From assembly GCA_037043015.1 (NCBI GenBank), contig CM073327.1, forward strand, positions 7,360,727 through 7,424,726: a stretch of 64,000 bases of DNA, in the 5' to 3' direction. The stretch is from Bryum argenteum. Lineage: Eukaryota > Streptophyta > Bryopsida > Bryales > Bryaceae. Below the pieces are notes generated by a model, which searched no databases, had not been told where the DNA came from, and saw only the letters and a list, made by a program, of their open reading frames with translations. Positions within the stretch are counted from its first letter, which is position 1. Every line of letters begins with the position of its first letter. The translations under genes were made by a program, and so were the position numbers. Positions 59,663 through 64,000 of this stretch are shown one piece after another.

Positions 59663-62600
59663 CCATGTCCTCAGATAAGCTACTTGAACCGCCAACTGCC
59701 ACACTATGGCGTGAAAATGACTGCTTCCAGAATCCCGAAATGCAAGTTTACCTTCATAGGTTGGCCTTGAACTACCAGCTGTGTGGCCAAGGCTGGAGGC
59801 ATAGGTGATGGTGTAACTTGAGAAGAGTAAATGCATAACATTGACGGTCTTTCCCGCCTGGTGGTCAGCCAGCTCTCGAAAGGGTGAACTTTGGGCCATA
59901 ACTTCTCATTAGCTGCACGATACAAAACAAAAACTCGATGCCTTATATATCATCAAAGTTCACACAACACAAAAAATGCCAAAAGTTTAGGTTTATCATC
60001 AAACCAAACGCAGGAACGGGAGCTTTGATGTTCGGATCAGGAGCCTTGACGCTTGGTTGCACGAGTGTGCATGAGGGTTGCACTGAAATGTCTCTGCAGA
60101 ATCAAGATGCATCTGTTCAGATGTAATCTTAAAAAAATTGGTTCTCTCTAGACACAACATGCGACTTAAACTCCGAATTAATCTATAGTCTACATGAAAT
60201 GCTCCCCTTCGCGTCGAATCCTTGTAACTTGTACAGCATTCGACCATCAAATCTGATTGTCTCACTCAGTAATGTCGCAGAAAGAATAGACGGTGATGAA
60301 CAAGATCACTTTGCTATGAAGAGGGAAGTCCATGTCATACAAAGCCGTGCTACTCGATATGAGAATCGCTTTGTCACAGCGACGAAGGAATACGCTTTCA
60401 CCGAAGGGCATACCTGAGAATGAGGGACCCCAGCAGGATCCGTGTCATAGCCCTGATGCTTCTTTGCTCAACCAGACTTGCCTGCAAATTAGCACCAAAA
60501 ATGACAACAAAATCAGAAAGTAATTGGTAATTGACTAATCATCAGTACTTTTATCTCGGGTATGATAACATCCTGGGATCCAAACAGCCTAAATTCAACC
60601 TTCAGGATTTAAACTACTGACTTGCAGTTTTAATCAAAAACAGATCGATACCAGATAAGAAGATTCTACGCAGGCCAAGCACCCATCTCAATAATGTGTA
60701 AGTTCCTCCACTCAATCTTGAAGAAGCAATACACGGCCAGAATAAAACCACACCGACAGGCATGCGGACTTACTCGAACATATTGAAAGTGCTCCATCAG
60801 AAGTTCCAGCTGAAAGTCTGCAATATCAGGTAAATTGATTAACTCACCAGTCTCAAAATGTGCAGGTCTTACTAACAAGTAACGATTATCTAATAAAGCA
60901 GCTTGATTACACAACCCTGAAACTTATGAAAGTCTCTTGCGGGGAAAAAGTCAACAAGCTTACCGACATCCTTGATATTTAAGAACAGATAATCCACTTT
61001 CAGGCCGAAGACTGTTCGACCTGCTTCATCTGCAGACTGCAAGTACACCATGCGATTTGCTAAATGCGTTGCAATTTTCGAATTGTGATCATTAAACGTG
61101 TGGGGATAACAGCAACTTAGACTTCTCCATACTTACAATGCCAAAAATCTAAAATACTCCATGAACTCATCAGGACAAATACATTGCCGCTCCTGGAACT
61201 TCCTCACAATTAAATGTGTATGATGAAGGCAGATAATTACAGCAAGCGTCTACTGACCTTCAAACTTCGTACATTCGCCTCTTCGCGGCTCAAACATATT
61301 GTGATACCAGTCAGAAACCGTAGCAGAGCCTGCAGACCTGCATTTTAAGGAACACCAAGGTAATCCACGTTACAATCTTTGGCGTATTGATGAGTTTACA
61401 TGATGATGCTCACTACTTTCTTATCACGGAGAGAGAGATGTAGGCATATGAGGTGATGCCATCGAGTAGGAGACCAAGGACAGTCACAGGATACCTGCTT
61501 CACTTAGTCGGGAAGACAAGATTTCTGGTATATGCAGCTGGAACTCCAGTCCAAAAGGGCGATTCATATCTGTTCTTTGTATGGTGATCTGCAAGTGTCA
61601 AAATAGCTACTGAGATTACGCACAATAGAATCTATATTCAGAAGATTATCGGATGAGGAGAGGATCATTGATGAGACGAAAGATACATAGATCATCGTGG
61701 CAAACAAGATACCAAAGAGGAACTAAACGAAGCTCATAATTTTCTTGATTACAAAGAGTTTATACTGATATTCAAAATTCGTGGACATCAAGACTCCAAA
61801 ATTCACCTTGCGGACCTCGGTAGATATTTACTAACAATAGATTCCATAATCCAGAAACCTGATTTTACTCGAATAGAAGCTCAACCTATCGCATGTTTTC
61901 TAAAGCATTCGTTCCACATGAAATTATAGTATATGAGGAATCTTACAAACCCACATCCTGAGACATTGTCCAGTATCCGCTCCCCTCTCCGCATTGTCCC
62001 GCCCTCATAATCCATTCGGTCATTGCTTCCCATATGACCAGGTCTTGGTGGAAGCAGCTCAAGAGACAGAGACTCCCAAACAAGTTTCTGATAGAGAAAA
62101 ACAAGTCAACAATGAGAAATGTACGATTGCGATCACCATTCAAAGTGCTCAGTCAAAAGAGAAGTTGCGCTCGAGAATATTGGCACTTGAGTACTTCAAG
62201 AAGAAATTTCAGCAATATAGGAAGCATTACATTTTACAAAAAAAAAATGTCAATCATTCACTCTAGATTAATCACCTTGAAGACATAAATGGCTCCTTTG
62301 TTCACAGAGAAATCCCTCGCTTGAGTAAGCGGAACTATCTGATCATCCAATCAGCCCAGATTCAGCGAGAAGAAACCAACGAACTAATAACTTTGTCTGA
62401 GCCTTTCAATAGATCACACCTTGAGTTCGTATACTTCGAGGTTCATTGCTGCCCCATTTCAAAAACAAAAAAAATACACCACAAATGAATCCTGTAGCCA
62501 GAATCACCTGCCATTTATCGTCGGTGGTGTATAATTCCAGGTTCGTGATAGTAATGGAGGCCACTTCAGGGGTTCTACAAGGAACAAGGAGAAGTCTCAG

Positions 62601-63773
62601 CTGTCAATCCATAAACGTCGACGTTATTGAGCAAGGTACTCTTTCTTCGACATTGGATATTGCTATGAACAATCCAAGAATCAAGAGAACAAATCCCGTT
62701 TGATTTTCCTACCAAAGCATTCGCCACAACATACAGATTACTGATACCTAATAGACCAAAGGTCATATTCAGTATCTAGATCAATAGATTAAACAACAGG
62801 AAGGTATAGCTTCAAGAGCCACTCACTTTGTTGCCGTTCCCTCACGAGGTGTTCCTCCTTTCGTCTCAAGCATGATGTGAATCCTTCCTATCTTTATAGT
62901 CATCCCATCTGCAAGCTGGAGACGAAGTAGAAATAAGACAAGTGACTTGCGGCCGTACAGTGCCCAGCCTAAGACTACATCACAACATCGAGAAGTGTCA
63001 CAAAAGAGAACTGCTATGTGAATCTATAGAACATCACAGAAACGACCATGAATCGTAAAAGTTGGACAAATTCGATGTTCATATCCACTTAAGACGCCAG
63101 TCAAGAACATGATTCAAGAAATGATCACCTTGTCGGAGTACCCGTAGCCATTTCCATCAGCCGAGGAATCTGAGGGTAAGGTCCTGGATAAAATCACCGT
63201 GAACAAAATTGAGAGCAAACCGAAATTACCAGATAAAAGAATGGTATACAAGAGGCGATCAGTGGTGAAGGTATGATTAACATTATTACCCTGGAATGTA
63301 GCCAAGGTCACTGTATAATTTTTCAGATATTACCAGATCCAGCACGTCAATGTCAACAACAATGGGCTCTCTATGCACATTCGTGATGGACGCGACCTGC
63401 AGCGCCAATCACACCCCAAATGACCTCAGAGCAGAATCGCAAACGGATGCGAAGAGCGATGCAACTAAAAGTAACTCATCACCTTCAAAATTCAAATTAA
63501 AACATGAGCTTAAAACTTGCAAGAGGATTACAAAGCAGCAACTCAATGCTTTGTATGTTGATGTGGCCACTGAACTAATTTTTTAAGGCATGTCATAAAA
63601 CTGCAATTACACTTCTGATTCTTTCCTTTCCTCGTAAAGGTACAGCTTACTGAGTAGAGATTCTTGGCCAGAATGGAAACATACCCTCAGCTCCAAATTG
63701 CGAATCCGAGCTTCGGTTACCCGTAGAGTTGGTGGCAACCCTAAGCTCGTATGGATAGCATCGCCATCAACAT
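56214..63773 (-). CDS. Chorein-N / BLTP-like lipid-transfer protein (plant UHRF1BP1-like), 3' part of gene
   Basis: About 20 exons on the minus strand spell the plant homologue of bridge-like lipid transfer proteins with a VPS13-type (chorein) N-terminus. Clear exons: 63685-63773 (VDGDAIHTSLGLPPTLRVTE), 63335-63396 (REPIVVDIDVLDL), 63129-63183, 62827-62908 (DGMTIKIGRIHIMLETKGG), 62508-62563, 62276-62338, 61947-62087, 61495-61588, 61258-61337, 60772-60817 (FQLELLMEHFQ), 60414-60481, 60005-60093, 59752-59912, 59102-59424, 57908-58993, 57404-57702, 57033-57308 and 56787-56943. The last exon, 56214-56539, is a coiled coil ending at the stop. Most junctions keep phase; those near 61137, 59102 and 56704 are not resolved. 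The first exon, with the usual start, lies beyond 64000. Known relatives form hydrophobic grooves that move lipids between membranes. The gene looks intact and is the ordinary host gene here. Confidence 0.78.
59600..59658. repeat. AT dinucleotide microsatellite
   Basis: About 29 AT units, inside an intron of the BLTP-like gene. Confidence 0.95.
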
Positions 63774-64000
63774 CTGACAAAATTTTCAATTCGAACTTAA
63801 TCTTATGTTGAACATTCTCATAGTACTCTAACCATTCTTAAAGAAGCCTATCGCTTGCTCAACTTCTATCCTGGCACAAGCACCGTAGAAGAAAGAAAAG
63901 ATGAGGTGTTACAAGCTAAAGCTGGAAAGGAGAGAAAATTTGAGCATACGACGATCTGAAACGTGAAAAAGTTAACCAACTATTCTGTAAGGTGTGCTCT

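Noticed and set aside
62420-62448. Extra small exon in the BLTP-like gene (NLEVYELK)
   Set aside because: Joining it puts a stop in frame; the exons at 62508-62563 and 62276-62338 join directly and match the family.

Overview
The window looks like nuclear DNA of a land plant. Supporting signs are TTTAGGG-type repeats, GT-AG introns, plant-style TATA promoters, several plant transposon types and a host gene resembling a plant chorein-type lipid-transfer protein. I cannot name the species; a bryophyte is possible but unproven. No tRNA, rRNA, LTR retroelement or CRISPR locus was recognised.

Host backbone. The left part and 44.7-50.7 kb form one tandem repeat locus. Its unit is a small gene for a secreted 170-residue protein plus a spacer of several kb. 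Position 1 matches position 5633, so the window opens just downstream of a copy lying outside it. Two copies are inside (4988-5500 and 49218-49730), and the third spacer ends near 50677. Because the spacers are homologous, each works as an empty site for insertions in the other. This exposes a PIF/Harbinger-type MITE (805-1220), a CACTA-like remnant (2677-2860), a hAT MITE with an 8-bp duplication (7016-7355), a 620-bp element (45328-45947), a small retroposed piece with a 13-bp duplication (47659-47756) and one very large insertion at 7641-44696.

The large insertion (37,056 bp) has TA at both edges and imperfect inverted ends that share a subterminal ATTCGTTATA motif. Its own genes sit near its two ends. 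On the left, minus strand, are a four-exon gene (about 1202 residues) with ParB-like and methyltransferase-like parts and an FCP1/NIF-type phosphatase gene. On the right, plus strand, is a DDE-like (DUF7869-type) transposase frame with two in-frame stops. More than 30 copies of a 27-bp odd palindrome (arm CAGTTTAGCTCGA, centre G or C) lie only inside this element, in the introns and 5' regions of these genes and next to both ends, with repeated 45-46 bp or 33 bp spacing.

Nested inside it, within an ATATT array, is an 18.1-kb hAT-like element (21446-39591) with four decayed genes: a hAT transposase, a RING-H2 protein, a repeat-rich protein that shares an N-terminal domain with the RING protein, and a protein-kinase-like gene. 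Each gene starts beside a GC-rich CGGCCGACCG island followed by a TATA box.

Right flank (52-64 kb). A 233-bp inverted-repeat MITE is followed by a small putative gene with an AT-hook-like motif. The minus-strand 3' part of a multi-exon chorein-N/BLTP-like gene then runs off the right edge.
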